The notes below the pieces were generated by a model. The model saw only the letters and a program-made list of their open reading frames with translations, did no database searches and was not told where the DNA came from. The translations under genes and the position numbers were made by a program. DNA of 64,000 bases, from assembly GCF_002742635.1 (NCBI RefSeq), contig NZ_PEGF01000002.1:1426001-1490000 (forward strand). The letters are read 5' to 3'. Positions within the stretch are counted from its first letter, which is position 1; each line of letters starts with the position of its first letter. This stretch comes from Caulobacter sp. X. GTDB taxonomy: Bacteria > Pseudomonadota > Alphaproteobacteria > Caulobacterales > Caulobacteraceae. Of the stretch, positions 16,484-24,422 are shown piece by piece.

Positions 16484-17068
16484 ATGTCGCTCGACGCGCT
16501 CCTCTCCGACATCGCCGCCTGCCGGGCTTGCGCGCCTTACCTGCCGCATACGCCCCGGCCGGTGGTCCGAGTTCGACCCGAGACCCGCATCCTGATCGCC
16601 GGCCAGGCGCCGGGGCGTGTGGTGCATGAGACGGGGCTGCCCTTCAACGACCGCTCGGGGGATCGCCTGCGCCAGTGGATGGGCGTCGATCGCGAGACCT
16701 TCTACGGCCGTCCGGAGATCGGCGTCGCGGCCATGGCCTTCTGCTTTCCGGGCACGAACCCCAAGGGCGGCGACTATCCGCCGCCGCCGCGCTGCGCGGC
16801 GACCTGGCGGGCGCGGCTGCTGGAGCAGCTGCCGAACGTCGAGCTGACCCTGCTGGTCGGGAGCTACGCGCAAACCTGGGCGCTGCCGGGGCGCACCGGC
16901 CGGACCATGACCGACACCATCGCCGCCTGGCGCGACTTTGGGCCGAATGTCCTACCGCTGCCGCACCCGTCGTGGCGCAACACCGCCTGGCTGAAGCGCA
17001 ATCCGTGGTTCGAGGCCGAGGTGACGCCCTATCTTCGCCAGCGGATCGGGGAAATCCTCGGGTCATGA
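16484..17068 (+). CDS. uracil-DNA glycosylase superfamily protein without a complete Fe-S cluster
   Basis: 194 residues. Motif A is LIAGQAPGRVVHETGLPFND, with the GxAPG loop and a following Phe that stacks on the base; motif B is LPHPSWRN near residue 165, the HPS loop that inserts into the minor groove. These place it in the family 4/5-like branch of uracil-DNA glycosylases. Family 4 has four cysteines for a 4Fe-4S cluster; here only C13-R-A-C16 and two unpaired cysteines are visible, so an intact cluster is unlikely. The catalytic Asp or Glu of motif A is not at its usual place (GQAPG), so uracil excision is a hypothesis. It overlaps the following lipoprotein gene (ATGA). Confidence 0.75.
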   Translation: MSLDALLSDIAACRACAPYLPHTPRPVVRVRPETRILIAGQAPGRVVHETGLPFNDRSGDRLRQWMGVDRETFYGRPEIGVAAMAFCFPGTNPKGGDYPPPPRCAATWRARLLEQLPNVELTLLVGSYAQTWALPGRTGRTMTDTIAAWRDFGPNVLPLPHPSWRNTAWLKRNPWFEAEVTPYLRQRIGEILGS

Positions 17069-18114
17069 ACCGTCGCGCCCTGATCCTTTCGGCCTCCGCC
17101 CTGGGCCTGACCGCCTGCGCGCCGCTGGCGCAGAGGCCGGAGCTCGCCGCGTTGGGGTTCCGAGGGCCAAGGCTGCTCGACGACGGATTCGTCAGCTTCG
17201 ACGGCGCGCGGCTGGGCCTGATGCGCTGGCTGCCCGCCACGGAGCCGGACTGGGTAATCGTCGGCCTGCACGGCATGAACGACTACGCCAACGCCTATCA
17301 CCTGGCGGCGGCCTGGTGGGCGGGGCGCGGGATCGCGACCTATGCCCTCGATGTCCGAGGCTTCGGGCGCTCGCCCGAGCGCGGCGTCTGGGCGCCGACC
17401 GATCTGGTGCTGGAGGATGTGCGCGCCCTGGTCGCCGCCGTTCGCGAGCGGCATCCGAACGCCAAGGTCGCCCTGGCCGGGATCAGCATGGGCGGGGCGC
17501 TGGCGATCTGCGCCATGGCCTCGAGCGATCCGCCGCCGGTCGACAAGCTGATGCTGTTCGCCCCGGCGGTCTGGGGCTGGTCCAATCAGCCGCTGCCCAA
17601 CCGCGTCAGCCTGTGGGCCACGGCCCATCTGATGGGCGAGTGGGTGGTCAAGCCGCCCGATTGGCTGGCGCGCAACATCATGGCCAGCGACAATATCGAC
17701 GAGCTGCGCCGGATGGGGCGCGACCCGCTGATGATCTGGGGCGCGCGGTCGGACGCGATCTACGGCCTGGTGGGGCTGATGGAGCGGGGGTGGCGCTCGA
17801 CCGACCAGATCCGCGTTCCGGTCGCCTGGTTCTACGGCGCGCGCGACCAGATCATCCCGCGTGAGCCCACGGTCGAGGCGGTTCGTCGCCTGCCGGACGG
17901 CGCCCGGACGGCCTATTACGCCAACGGCTATCACCTGCTGCTGGTCGACCGCCAAGCCGAGCGGGTCTGGGGCGACGCCGAGGCCTTCTTGCGTGGCCCG
18001 GCAGCGTCGTGGCCGCCGTCGGGCGCGCCGGCCATTCCGCCTTCGGTCGAGGCCATGAACGCCCTGGACCCGCCCAAGCTCGCCAAGTCGAAGTTGTCGC
18101 GGCGCCGGTCTTGA
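17065..18114 (+). CDS. alpha/beta-hydrolase lipoprotein (monoacylglycerol lipase-like)
   Basis: 349 residues with a lipoprotein signal peptide MNRRALILSASALGLTAC (lipobox LTAC), so it should be anchored in the envelope. The hydrolase core shows HGMNDYANAYHLAA (oxyanion region), the nucleophile elbow AGISMGGALA, Asp in FYGARDQIIP and His in YYANGYHLLLVDR, completing a Ser-Asp-His triad. The spacing and the HGM-DYA pattern fit Pfam Hydrolase_4 (serine aminopeptidase / monoacylglycerol lipase). A Pro-rich tail of about 40 residues follows. The start codon overlaps the stop of the UDG-like gene, so the two are co-transcribed although functionally unrelated by annotation. Confidence 0.85.
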   Translation: MNRRALILSASALGLTACAPLAQRPELAALGFRGPRLLDDGFVSFDGARLGLMRWLPATEPDWVIVGLHGMNDYANAYHLAAAWWAGRGIATYALDVRGFGRSPERGVWAPTDLVLEDVRALVAAVRERHPNAKVALAGISMGGALAICAMASSDPPPVDKLMLFAPAVWGWSNQPLPNRVSLWATAHLMGEWVVKPPDWLARNIMASDNIDELRRMGRDPLMIWGARSDAIYGLVGLMERGWRSTDQIRVPVAWFYGARDQIIPREPTVEAVRRLPDGARTAYYANGYHLLLVDRQAERVWGDAEAFLRGPAASWPPSGAPAIPPSVEAMNALDPPKLAKSKLSRRRS

Positions 18115-18184
18115 GGGTTGTTCGGGGCGGCGAGGGGGCGTAAACCCCGCGCCAATTCATTCTGGCTGAGGCGAGACCGACGGC

Positions 18185-19246
18185 ATGACCTTGTTCGATT
18201 CCCCCGATTTCGAGGGACACGAAGGCGTCCACGCTTTCTTCGACGAAAAAACCGGTCTGAAGTCGATCATCGCGATCCATTCCACCGCCCGCGGCCCGGC
18301 CGCCGGCGGTTGCCGCATGTGGGACTATTCCAGCGCCGACGCGGCGATCACCGACGCCCTGCGCCTGTCGCGCGGCATGTCCTACAAGAACGCCATGGCC
18401 GAGCTCGATTTGGGCGGCGGCAAGGCCGTGATCATCGGCGACAGCCGCAGCCAGAAGACGCCGGAACTGTTCGAGGCCTTCGGCCGCGCCGTCGACAGCC
18501 TGAACGGCCAGTACTGGACCGCCGAGGACGTCGGCGTCTCGCCGGCCGACCTGGAAAGCACCCGCAAGACCACCCGCTTCGTCGCTGGCCTGGAAGGCCA
18601 CGCCGCCGCCTCGGGCGACCCGTCGCCGGTCACGGCCGAGGGCGTGTTCCGGGGCGTACGACTGTGCGTCGAGCGCGCTCTGAACCGTGACCTCAACGGC
18701 GTCCATGTCGCTATCCAGGGCGTCGGCCATGTCGGCGGCTATCTGGCCGAGAAGCTGCACGCCGCCGGCGCGCGCCTGACCATCGCCGACGTCAACCAGC
18801 CCGCCCTCGAGGCCGTGGCCGCCAAGACCGGCGCCCAGATCGTGCCGACCGACGCCATCTTCGATGTCGAGGCCGACGTGTTCGCCCCCTGTGCGCTCGG
18901 CGGCGCCATCTCGGCCGCGACCCTGCCGCGCCTGAAGGCCAAGATCATCGCCGGTGCCGCCAACAACCAGCTGGCCGACGCCACGATCGGCCAGGCCGTG
19001 TTCGAGCGCGGCCTGCTCTACGCCCCCGACTACGTGATCAACGGCGGCGGCATCATCAATGTGGCCGCCGAGATTCGCGGCCTGGAATCCGGGACGTCGT
19101 TCGACGGGGCCTGGGTGGCCGCCAAGCTGGACCGTCTGGCCCTGACCCTGGCCGAGGTTATCGACCAGTCGATCGCCGAGAAGCGTCCGGCCAACCTGGT
19201 CGCCGACGAGATCGCTCGGGCCCGCATCGCCGCGGCCCGCGCCTAA
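18185..19246 (+). CDS. Glu/Leu/Phe/Val dehydrogenase family amino-acid dehydrogenase (leucine dehydrogenase-like)
   Basis: 353 residues; NAD-dependent oxidative deamination of a branched-chain or aromatic amino acid to the 2-oxo acid and ammonia. Visible are GPAAGGCRMWDYSS, the substrate-binding MSYKNAMAELDLGGGKAVI (two catalytic lysines), EDVGVSPADLE with the catalytic Asp region, a Rossmann loop VAIQGVGHVGGYLAEKL and APCALGGAISAATLPRLKAKIIAGAANNQL. The length fits Leu/Phe/Val dehydrogenases, not hexameric glutamate dehydrogenase (about 450). Which amino acid is used cannot be decided. It stands alone after a 70-bp gap. Confidence 0.9.
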   Translation: MTLFDSPDFEGHEGVHAFFDEKTGLKSIIAIHSTARGPAAGGCRMWDYSSADAAITDALRLSRGMSYKNAMAELDLGGGKAVIIGDSRSQKTPELFEAFGRAVDSLNGQYWTAEDVGVSPADLESTRKTTRFVAGLEGHAAASGDPSPVTAEGVFRGVRLCVERALNRDLNGVHVAIQGVGHVGGYLAEKLHAAGARLTIADVNQPALEAVAAKTGAQIVPTDAIFDVEADVFAPCALGGAISAATLPRLKAKIIAGAANNQLADATIGQAVFERGLLYAPDYVINGGGIINVAAEIRGLESGTSFDGAWVAAKLDRLALTLAEVIDQSIAEKRPANLVADEIARARIAAARA

Positions 19247-19295
19247 AGCTCGGCTCGCGCGTTCTTCGGGGGCAGGCCTGTCTCCGGAGAACGCC

Positions 19296-19586
19296 ATGTC
19301 CCATCTCGACGATCTGAAGACGCAGCTGGAAGACGCCGTCGCCGCTCAGGATTTCGAGACGGCGGCCAGGCTGCGCGACGAGATCCTGTCCATCCAGCAC
19401 AGCGCCCTGGTGCGCGACGTCGAGGATCCGCCCCAGGCGTCCTATTTCAAGCGCCAGGTTCCCGGGCGCATGGGCCTGGGGACGGACCAGCCTGTTCCGC
19501 GAAAGCCCGAGGGCTGGGTCCCGCCGCCCAAGCCCGATCCGATGACCGCCGGCCACTCGCGCGGCGGTCGGCGACGGAAGGCCTAA
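19296..19586 (+). CDS. small UVR-motif (UvrB/UvrC) protein
   Basis: 96 residues. The first 35 form a UVR motif, a helical hairpin LKTQLEDAVAAQDFETAARLRDEILSIQ like the UvrB-UvrC interaction segment. The rest is Pro- and basic-rich (PRKPEGWVPPPKPDP, GGRRRKA) and probably disordered. It may bind a partner with a matching hairpin. The last 4 bp overlap the convergent MFS gene. Confidence 0.82.
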   Translation: MSHLDDLKTQLEDAVAAQDFETAARLRDEILSIQHSALVRDVEDPPQASYFKRQVPGRMGLGTDQPVPRKPEGWVPPPKPDPMTAGHSRGGRRRKA

Positions 19587-21019
19587 GCCGACTTCGCCCG
19601 CCCGCTGATCGCCGCGCCGGCGTCCTTGTCGAGGGCCAGGTAGACGGGCAGGGCCAGCAGGGTCACCAGGCCGATCGCCATGAACGGCAAGACGAACCGG
19701 TCGGGCGTCAGGGTCCCGCCCGAACCGCGCGCCACGTGCAGCATCACGCCGCCGAAACTGACGCCCAGCGCCAGGCCGACCTGCTGGACCACGGCCGACA
19801 GGGTCGAGGCGGCGGCCGTGCTGCTGTCGGGCACGTCGGCATAGGCGATGGTGTTGGCGGCGATGAACTGGTTCGACCGGCAGAACCCGCCGAGCAGCAG
19901 GGCCGCCATCATCACGACCATCGGCGTCTCCGGCGTGAAAAAGCCGGGCGCGGCCGTGAACAGCCCCGTGAGCGTCACGAACACCGCCAGCGAGGTGCGG
20001 AAGCCGAACCGGCGCAGGCCCGCCGCCGCGAACGGCCGGGCGATCAGCACGCCGACGCCCGTGGTCAGGGTGACGAAGCTGGCCTTCAGCGGGCTCCAGC
20101 CCAGGGCCACCTGCAGCAGAAGCGGCATCAGGAACGGGCTGGCGCCGATGCCCAACCGCACCAGCGTCCCGCCCAGCAGGCTGGCCCGGTAGGTCGGATA
20201 GCGCAGCAGAGAGAGGTCCAGGATCGGACGACCGGTGCGCCGGCAGATCTTCAGATAGACCAGGCCGCAGGCGACCGAGAGCGCCAGCAGCACGAGCTGG
20301 ACCCAGGGCGGCAGCAGGCCGACGCCCGAGGTTTCGGCCACCACGACCAGCCCGCTGATCGCCGCCGCCGACAGGGCGAAGCCCAGGGTGTCGAACCGTC
20401 CGAGGTCGCGCTGGGGCGGGCTGGGCGGCACGAATCGCATCACGGCGATCGCGCCCAGGAGGCCCACGGGCAGGTTGATGTAGAAGATCCATGGCCACTC
20501 GGCGACGCTCAGCACCAGGCCGGCGATCGGCGGGCCGATCAGCGGGCCGACCAGGGCGGGCATGGTGAACCAGCCCATGGCCGACAGCAGTCGCGCCTTG
20601 GGCGTCGCGCCGACCACGATCAGCCGCGCCACCGGCGTCATCATCGCCCCGCCCAGGCCCTGGATGATGCGCGAAGCGACCAGGGCCTCCAGATTGCGCG
20701 ACAGCCCGCATAGCGCCGAGCCCAGCAGGAACACCGCCATCGCCGACAGGAAGACGCGCCGCGCCCCGAACCGCTCGGCCGCCCAGCCACTGGCGGGGGT
20801 GAACACGGCCAACGCAAGAATGTAGGAGGTCAGAGCCAGCTTCAGGTGGATCGGATCCACCGCGAAGGCGCGGGCCAGGGTCGGAAGGGCGGTGGAAAGC
20901 GCGGTGGAGTCGATGAACTCCATCAAAAGCGCGCTGGCGACGGCGATCGAGACCAGCCGGGTCGACAGCGGGGACGTCGCGGACTCTGACGCTTCAGGCT
21001 CTTTGGAGGGATCGGACAC
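19583..21019 (-). CDS. MFS multidrug exporter, EmrB/QacA (DHA2) type
   Basis: 478 residues with about 14 hydrophobic segments, the DHA2 drug:H+ antiporter layout. Motif A-like RFGARR follows TM2, motif C-like PALVGPLIGPPIAG lies in TM5 (antiporter signature), and the loop WPWIFYINLPVGLLG is typical of EmrB relatives. TM1 carries LLMEFIDSTALSTALPTLA, the DHA2 D1 region. No EmrA-type adaptor is adjacent, so it probably acts alone in the inner membrane. Substrates are unknown. Its stop overlaps the UVR gene by 4 bp. Confidence 0.9.
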   Translation of the reverse strand: MSDPSKEPEASESATSPLSTRLVSIAVASALLMEFIDSTALSTALPTLARAFAVDPIHLKLALTSYILALAVFTPASGWAAERFGARRVFLSAMAVFLLGSALCGLSRNLEALVASRIIQGLGGAMMTPVARLIVVGATPKARLLSAMGWFTMPALVGPLIGPPIAGLVLSVAEWPWIFYINLPVGLLGAIAVMRFVPPSPPQRDLGRFDTLGFALSAAAISGLVVVAETSGVGLLPPWVQLVLLALSVACGLVYLKICRRTGRPILDLSLLRYPTYRASLLGGTLVRLGIGASPFLMPLLLQVALGWSPLKASFVTLTTGVGVLIARPFAAAGLRRFGFRTSLAVFVTLTGLFTAAPGFFTPETPMVVMMAALLLGGFCRSNQFIAANTIAYADVPDSSTAAASTLSAVVQQVGLALGVSFGGVMLHVARGSGGTLTPDRFVLPFMAIGLVTLLALPVYLALDKDAGAAISGRAKSA

Positions 21020-21068
21020 GCGGGCGTGTTACGCCCGTGCGGGACAGGGGTCTAGAGACCCGAAAGTG

Positions 21069-21215
21069 TCAGTGGCCGGGACGAGGCTGGAACGTCCGTT
21101 TTTCCTTCAGCTTGACGCAGGCCAGATCGGGCTTCTGGCCGTGCTGAGGCTTGGGCTCGGCCTTGGGGAAGCAGACATTGGTCATCGGGTTCTGGTTCTG
21201 GAAGCCGCTGGTCAT
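21069..21215 (-). CDS. 48-residue hypothetical protein
   Basis: A small ORF with a near-consensus ribosome-binding site (GGAGGAACGGTC before ATG 21215). The product is basic and polar, begins MTSGFQNQNPMTNVCF, and contains two cysteines (Cys15, Cys32), a KAEPKPQ segment, and PRPGH at its end. It has no signal peptide and no membrane segment. Codon third positions are GC-rich like the neighbouring genes. It lies between the MFS and transglutaminase genes on the same strand. I do not recognise the family. Confidence 0.72.
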   Translation of the reverse strand: MTSGFQNQNPMTNVCFPKAEPKPQHGQKPDLACVKLKEKRTFQPRPGH

Positions 21216-21245
21216 GACCGTTCCTCCGGTACGCTGTTCACCATA

Positions 21246-22121
21246 TCATGCCGCGCGCCCCATTTCATCGACCAACCGTACGTCGACCGAGACGTGAAGG
21301 CGCGCCTTGCCCGGATCGCCGATGATCGCGCCCGAGACGGGTAGGGCCTGCGCCGGGGTGCGTGTCGCCGCCACGCGGATCAGGTCCGGCGACTCCGCCA
21401 GGCCGTTGGTGGGGTCGAACTCCAGCCAGCCCAGGTCGGGCAGGAACACCTCGCACCAGGCGTGGGTCGCGCCGGCGCCGCGGATCTGGGTGTTGGGCGA
21501 GTGGATGTAGCCGGTGGCGAACAGGGCGGCGTAGCCCAGGCGGCGCAGGCCCTCGACCATCAGCCAGGCCAGGTCGCGGCAGGCGCCGCTGCGCTTCTCC
21601 AGCGTCTCGACCGGCGACTGGACGCCTTCCTCTTCGCGCGCCTTGTACTCGAACTGCTGGTGGATCAGGTCGTTGACCCGCAGCAGAAAGGCCAGGGCCG
21701 GCTCGTCCCGGTGGCTGGCCAGGCCCCGCAGCCAGCGCAGCAGCACCGCGTCGGGGTCGTCGGTGACCGGGGCGATGAACGGCTCCAGCGTCGCGCGGTC
21801 CTCGCGCGAATAGACGATGGGCGTCAGGGTGTCGGGGTTCTCGATCCGCTGCGGGACCAGAGGAGCAGGATAGCGGTCGATGATCAGTTCGCTGGCCACC
21901 CGCATCGCGTCGGCCCGCCCGTTCGGCTGGAAGGTGCAGATGCAATTGCCGTTGGCGTCATAGCTCCAGCGGGTGTCGCCCGGCGGGAACAGGCGCAGCG
22001 AGGCCTCGACGATGCGCAGGGCATGGCTGTCGCGCGGCCGGATCATCAGCCGCTGGGGACCAAAGCCCACCGGCCGTTCGTAATAGTACCGCGTCTCGTG
22101 CAGGATGCGCAGCCGTCCCAT
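21246..22121 (-). CDS. transglutaminase-like cysteine protease family protein
   Basis: 291 residues. An N-terminal bacterial transglutaminase-like domain (MGRLRILHETRYYYERPVGFGPQRLMIRPR) precedes the core with the Cys-His-Asp triad: SGACRDLAWLM, ATHAWCEVFLPDLGW and FDPTNGLAES. These proteins (COG1305) act as cysteine peptidases or transamidases on unknown substrates and are often encoded with alpha-E and ATP-grasp partners, which are not present here. There is no signal peptide, so it is cytoplasmic. A 48-residue protein gene follows 30 bp downstream on the same strand. Confidence 0.88.
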   Translation of the reverse strand: MGRLRILHETRYYYERPVGFGPQRLMIRPRDSHALRIVEASLRLFPPGDTRWSYDANGNCICTFQPNGRADAMRVASELIIDRYPAPLVPQRIENPDTLTPIVYSREDRATLEPFIAPVTDDPDAVLLRWLRGLASHRDEPALAFLLRVNDLIHQQFEYKAREEEGVQSPVETLEKRSGACRDLAWLMVEGLRRLGYAALFATGYIHSPNTQIRGAGATHAWCEVFLPDLGWLEFDPTNGLAESPDLIRVAATRTPAQALPVSGAIIGDPGKARLHVSVDVRLVDEMGRAA

Positions 22122-22166
22122 GTCGAACCCAAAAGCACGACCGAGACTTGGGTTCCGCCGAACCGC

Positions 22167-22835
22167 TTAAGCGCGGAAGCCGGCCTCGGCGAAGTTGAGC
22201 ATCCGCTCCAGCAGGGCGGACACGTCGGCTTCGCTGGTCTGGCCTTCCGACAGGACGTTCAGCCGGTCGAACTCAGCGAAGCGGTTGTTGTGCAGCATGC
22301 CCAGCGTGAAGTGCAGGCGCCAGTACACTTCTTCCGGCGACAGGTCGGGGCGGGCGCGCAGCAGGGCGTCGGAGAAGCGGCGCAGGTGCGAGACGTCGGT
22401 CTTCAGCACCTGGCGGATCTCGTCGGTGCCCTCGCTGCGGGCGCGGATCAGGAACTGCAGCGAGATGCGGCGCTCGTGGTCGGGCGCCAGCCAGCGCAGG
22501 GGCGGGGTCAGGAGGGCGGCCAGGATCTCGCGCAGCGGCGGGGAGCCGGCGTTGCGGTCATTGGCCTCGTGCAGCATCTTGGCCCGCTCGCGATTGAGCT
22601 CGGCCGTGCGCCGCTTGAAGATCTCGAACAGCAACGCGTCCTTGGACCCGAAGTGATAGTTCACCGAGGCCAGGTTGACGCCGGCGGCGGCGGTGATGTC
22701 GCGCACCGAGACGTTCTGGAAGCCGTGCAACGCGAACAGACGCTCGGCGGCGACGAACACCAGGTTCTTGGTGGCGGCTTCGGTCTCCGCGCCCTCGGTT
22801 TCGACGGAGGCGGCGGCGTCGGTCGTCGGACTCAC
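22167..22835 (-). CDS. TetR-family transcriptional regulator
   Basis: 222 residues. After a polar N-terminal extension of about 22 residues comes a TetR DNA-binding domain: AAERLFALHGFQNVSVRDITAAAGVNLASVNYHFGSKDALL, including the recognition helix ASVNYHFGSK. The ligand domain is hydrophobic, with RWLAPDHERRISLQF and a C-terminal helix. The TetR_C region resembles regulators of fatty-acid or acyl-CoA genes, an impression only. A palindrome-like motif lies 30-46 bp upstream of its start and recurs before the acyl-CoA dehydrogenase operon at 57 kb, so it probably represses itself and that operon. Confidence 0.9.
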   Translation of the reverse strand: MSPTTDAAASVETEGAETEAATKNLVFVAAERLFALHGFQNVSVRDITAAAGVNLASVNYHFGSKDALLFEIFKRRTAELNRERAKMLHEANDRNAGSPPLREILAALLTPPLRWLAPDHERRISLQFLIRARSEGTDEIRQVLKTDVSHLRRFSDALLRARPDLSPEEVYWRLHFTLGMLHNNRFAEFDRLNVLSEGQTSEADVSALLERMLNFAEAGFRA

Positions 22836-22864
22836 TCGATAATCCCCTTTACCCGTGGGGAAGT

Positions 22865-22881
22865 CTTACGACCGTTCGAAT
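22865..22881 (-). promoter_or_regulatory. candidate TetR operator upstream of the TetR gene
   Basis: On the minus strand ATTCGAACGGTCGTAAG, with core AACGGTCGT. It matches 14 of 17 bases with ATTCAAACGGTCGTTCG at 57081-57097 upstream of the acyl-CoA dehydrogenase operon. The half sites AACG/CGTT are inverted around GT. The position, 30 bp before the start codon, suits autorepression. Confidence 0.5.
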
Positions 22882-22918
22882 TTGGCGCAAGCGTCAAGAT
22901 CGATCCGTACAATGCAAA

Positions 22919-23908
22919 TTACGCCGACGGGGCGCTGGAGATCGATCTTTCCGCCAAGACGGGGCGCAGGCGTTCGACCGGGCGCCCCATCCGGCCGCGT
23001 CGCAACTGGCGCAGCAGCGGACGGGCCACGGCGGTGAACAGGATCAGCGGGGCGAGGGCCAGGGCCAGCGCCTTGCGCCGTTTCCGATCGGCGCGCTTGA
23101 GGAAGTAGCGCACGAGGCCTCTGCCCTTGTGCCATTCGATCACGAGCGGGCTCTCGCGGCTGGTCGAGCCGACATGAACGATGTGGGCGTTGGGCTGGAA
23201 CAGCACGCTGCCGCCCTGACGCCGGGCGCGCCAGCACAGGTCGATGTCTTCGACGTGCAGGAAATAGCCCTCGTCGAAGCCGCCCAGGGCCTGGAAATCC
23301 TCGGCCGACATGTGGAAGCAGGCGCCGGAGATGGTGGGGGTGTCCACCGGGTAGGGCGGCGGGGGCTCACCCTCCCGGTGGATCTCGAAGCGGCGCAGCG
23401 GGGGCAGTAAGGCGCTGAGCTTCGAGAGGCTAAGCAGGGTCGTGACGGGCGTAATCTCGCCGCGCCGCGCGCCCCGCTGTTCGGTTCCGTCGGTGTTGAA
23501 GACCCGGGCGCCGATCACGCACGGCGAGGGCCGGTCGCGGGCGGCGTCCAGCAGCGCGGTGATGGCGCCCGGGGTCAGGAAGGCGTCCGGATTGAGAAAA
23601 ACCAGGGCGTCGCCCTTGGCGCTGGTCGCGCCGAGGTTGGCCGCGCGGGCGAAGCCGATATTGCCCAACCCCTGCAGCAGCCGCACGCGCCGCTCGCGCC
23701 GGGCCAGTTCGCGCAGCCAGGCCGCGTCGGCCAGGGACGAACCGTTGTCGACGATGACGAACTCGCTGACGACGGGCTCGGCCAGCACGCGCCGGACGCT
23801 CTCCATCAGCGCGGGGCCGGTCATATAGACGACCATGATCACCGACACGCGCGGGGACGCCTTCGCTGACGCGACGCGGGTGGCGGTGGAATCGATGGCG
23901 ATGTACAT
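22919..23908 (-). CDS. GT2-family glycosyltransferase (WbbL / rhamnosyltransferase-like)
   Basis: 329 residues. The GT-A fold begins VSVIMVVYMTGPALMESVRRVL, then EFVIVDNGSSLADAAWL, NIGFARAANLGA, the metal-binding segment LVFLNPDAFLTPG (usual DxD region) and GACFHMSAEDFQALGGFDEGYFLHVEDIDLCWRARR with the catalytic base region. The C-terminal part has a basic hydrophobic stretch (RKALALALAPLILFTAVARPLL) that may associate with the membrane. WbbL-like enzymes add rhamnose or other sugars to lipid-linked cell-envelope glycans. The start is set at ATG 23908 (MYIAIDSTATRV); the longer frame from 24013 begins with an unlikely Cys-rich stretch. It is divergent from the XRE gene. Confidence 0.85.
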   Translation of the reverse strand: MYIAIDSTATRVASAKASPRVSVIMVVYMTGPALMESVRRVLAEPVVSEFVIVDNGSSLADAAWLRELARRERRVRLLQGLGNIGFARAANLGATSAKGDALVFLNPDAFLTPGAITALLDAARDRPSPCVIGARVFNTDGTEQRGARRGEITPVTTLLSLSKLSALLPPLRRFEIHREGEPPPPYPVDTPTISGACFHMSAEDFQALGGFDEGYFLHVEDIDLCWRARRQGGSVLFQPNAHIVHVGSTSRESPLVIEWHKGRGLVRYFLKRADRKRRKALALALAPLILFTAVARPLLRQLRRGRMGRPVERLRPVLAERSISSAPSA

Positions 23909-23930
23909 GCGCTCGCTGCGTTCAAAATAG

Positions 23931-24013
23931 TTGCGTAAAAACTGTAGTTCATGGTTCCTTGGTTCGCAAGGGGCCGAACGCGCCGCGCAACAGGTTGTTG
24001 CGTTTTTATGCAA
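23931..24013. promoter_or_regulatory. AT-rich divergent control region with an inverted pair of 12-mers
   Basis: TTGCGTAAAAAC (23931-23942) faces GTTTTTATGCAA (24002-24013); the two are reverse complements with one mismatch, 59 bp apart. The surrounding 100 bp are unusually AT-rich for this genome. The region lies between the divergent GT2 (start 23908) and XRE (start 24064) genes, the right place for a binding site of the XRE regulator. Confidence 0.4.
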
Positions 24014-24063
24014 TGTGTAACAACTAGGGGGCGCTCACCTGGGAGCGCTGAAACGGCTTTGCG

Positions 24064-24411
24064 ATGTCACGAACGGCGATGAATCCCGCCAAGGCGGCGC
24101 TGACCAAGTCTCTCCGACGTGAAGCCGGGCGCTGGCTGAAGACCGCGCGCGAGGCCGCGGGTCTGACCCAGGCGGAACTGGCCGAGAGGACCGGACTGCG
24201 CTACTACACGTTTGTATCCCAGGTTGAGAACGGCCTGGGACGGGTGCCGATCGAAGCCCAGGCCGTCTGGGCCGAAAGCCTCGGCCTGGATCCCAGCCAA
24301 TTCGCTCGAACCCTGCTGCGCTATTATGAGCCCGAGCTCCACCGACTGCTGTTCGAAGGCGCCGCCGACGCGGACGCGCCGGCCGTCGCCGAGCGGGCGG
24401 CGCAAGGCTGA
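24064..24411 (+). CDS. XRE-family (Cro/CI) helix-turn-helix regulator
   Basis: 115 residues. A Cro/CI HTH lies at about residues 23-75: LKTAREAAGLTQAELAERTGLRYYTFVSQVENGLGRVPIEAQAVWAESLGLD. A short helix follows (ARTLLRYYEPELHRLLF) and an Ala/Asp tail. It is the first gene of a pair with the RTX-like protein gene (11 bp gap), and the AT-rich inverted motif upstream is a plausible autoregulatory site. Small XRE proteins of this size regulate surface polysaccharide and adhesin genes in Caulobacter among other roles; no such link is shown here. Confidence 0.85.
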   Translation: MSRTAMNPAKAALTKSLRREAGRWLKTAREAAGLTQAELAERTGLRYYTFVSQVENGLGRVPIEAQAVWAESLGLDPSQFARTLLRYYEPELHRLLFEGAADADAPAVAERAAQG

Positions 24412-24422
24412 CGAGCGCCGCG

